NCBI GenBank assembly: GCA_001780825.1
Contig: MFIX01000040.1
Span: 5,648 to 17,975, forward strand
Direction: 5' to 3'
DNA length: 12,328 bases
Source: Candidatus Glassbacteria bacterium RIFCSPLOWO2_12_FULL_58_11
GTDB taxonomy: Bacteria; Gemmatimonadota; Glassbacteria; GWA2-58-10
Of the stretch, positions 11,509 through 12,328 are shown one piece after another. Under the pieces are notes generated by a model. The model searched no databases and was not told where the DNA came from. It saw nothing but the letters and a program-made list of their open reading frames with translations. The stretch's first letter is position 1. Each line of letters begins with the position of its first letter. A program made the position numbers and the translations under genes.

Positions 11509-12328
11509 CTATAATTTGATAGTCCGGCCTTTTTCCGCCGACTCCAGCAGTGCCAGGATCACCTCGACATCATGGGCCGCGCTCTCCGTGCTGATAGACG
11601 GTGGAGAACCACTGGTGACAGCGCGGTGGAATTCGAGCAGCTGAAGGTAGTAGCCGTCCTCCTCCTTGTAGCCGATCTTCCTGGATTTTCCCTTATCATC
11701 CACCTGCACGATCCCGGACTCATCCAGCAGAAGCGCACCTTTCTCGCCGAAAATCCGCAGGCCCTGAGAGGAACTGTCTCTGGCCCGCCAGCTCATGTTG
11801 AGACTGGAGAGCACGCCGTTCTCGTGCCTGAGCAGGGCCATGGCCGTGTCGATCTTTCCCAGCTTCGGCTCGATGGACAGGGCTTCCGCCCTGACCGAGG
11901 CGACCCGGCCGGCCAGCATCTGGAGAACGTGGACGAAATGCACGCCGCCGTCCAGGACATAGCCGCCGGGATAGACATGCCTGCTGCGCCAGGTGGTTTT
12001 AGCGTATTTGTCGCTGAGCTCCATGTAGCGGAAGAGGTTCCAGTGCATGAACCGCGGCTTGCCGATAGCGCCCTCGGCTACCAGCGCGGCAGTTGTGCTG
12101 AATTTGGGGACAAAATGGATGTCCTCGGCCACCATGTAGGTCACCCCATACCGGGCGGAGAGTCCTGGCGCATCGCGGGCCTCCTCGCGGCTCTGCCCCA
12201 CCGGTTTCTCGCAGAGCACATGTTTACCGGCAGCGGCCGCGGCCTGGCCCACCGGGAAATTAAGCTCGATCGGCAGGCAGACCAGTACCGCCTCCACCGG
12301 GGCCTCCTCGAGGAAAAGCCGCCAGTCC
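11509..12328 (-). CDS. Gfo/Idh/MocA family oxidoreductase, N-terminus cut by window edge
   Basis: The reading frame is open to the end of the window and gives 272 residues; the start and most of the NAD(P)-binding Rossmann fold lie outside. An internal GTG at 12297 is not the real start, since the upstream codons (DWRLFLEEAP) match the family. Visible landmarks are VEAVLVCLP, the signature GKHVLCEKPVG (the EKP lysine is the expected catalytic/cofactor contact), GAIGKPRF at the start of the C-terminal domain, and GGYVLDGGVHFVHVLQMLAG with the conserved Asp and His of the substrate site. Such enzymes oxidise or reduce sugars, inositols or sugar derivatives with NAD(P). The exact substrate is not readable. 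The gene converges on the small membrane-protein gene, with 25 bases between and no clear terminator. Confidence 0.92.
   Translation of the reverse strand, partial: DWRLFLEEAPVEAVLVCLPIELNFPVGQAAAAAGKHVLCEKPVGQSREEARDAPGLSARYGVTYMVAEDIHFVPKFSTTAALVAEGAIGKPRFMHWNLFRYMELSDKYAKTTWRSRHVYPGGYVLDGGVHFVHVLQMLAGRVASVRAEALSIEPKLGKIDTAMALLRHENGVLSSLNMSWRARDSSSQGLRIFGEKGALLLDESGIVQVDDKGKSRKIGYKEEDGYYLQLLEFHRAVTSGSPPSISTESAAHDVEVILALLESAEKGRTIKL

Overview
The window is a GC-rich stretch of chromosome from a Gram-negative-type, probably uncultured bacterium. No feature fixes the lineage. A proton-pumping complex I operon, an ECF sigma cassette, and a mix of carbohydrate genes (GH35/GH42-like, GH172/DUF2961, Gfo/Idh/MocA) would fit an environmental polysaccharide-using member of the FCB or PVC groups. 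That placement is inference. I see no tRNA, rRNA, CRISPR array, insertion sequence or phage gene.

Region 1 (1-1953, minus strand) is central energy metabolism. It holds the start of nuoB, a complete nuoA overlapping it by 10 bases, a good sigma70-type promoter in front of nuoA, and upstream of that a complete dihydrolipoamide dehydrogenase gene (lpd). Region 2 (1954-6181) begins with a divergent intergenic region carrying a promoter and an 8-bp inverted repeat. Plus-strand genes follow: an AEC-family permease, an exported GH35/GH42-like protein that lacks the expected acid/base glutamate, and an unrecognised 278-residue protein overlapping it by four bases. Region 3 (6193-8901, minus strand) is a two-gene unit: a secreted GH172 (DUF2961) protein followed by a polytopic GT-C/GT39-like membrane protein. 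It meets region 2 tail to tail, with a terminator-like hairpin inside the end of the membrane-protein gene.

Region 4 (8902-11483, plus strand) is a regulatory and envelope cassette. A 367-base AT-rich intergenic stretch carries a strong promoter. An 18-codon leader ORF follows, with its own ribosome binding site, separated from an ECF sigma factor gene only by one in-frame TAA. Next comes a small two-helix membrane protein overlapping the sigma gene (candidate anti-sigma), then a zinc-ribbon/PspC-domain membrane protein with a long proline-rich tail, then a 90-residue hydrophobic protein. The natural reading is an ECF system sensing the envelope and controlling membrane-stress proteins, but the target promoters are not demonstrated. 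Region 5 (11509-12328, minus strand) is the C-terminal part of a Gfo/Idh/MocA oxidoreductase cut by the window edge.

The items most worth following are the missing catalytic residue in the glycosidase-like protein, the leader ORF/stop in front of the sigma factor, the non-zinc candidate anti-sigma protein, and the unrecognised protein coupled to the glycosidase-like gene.
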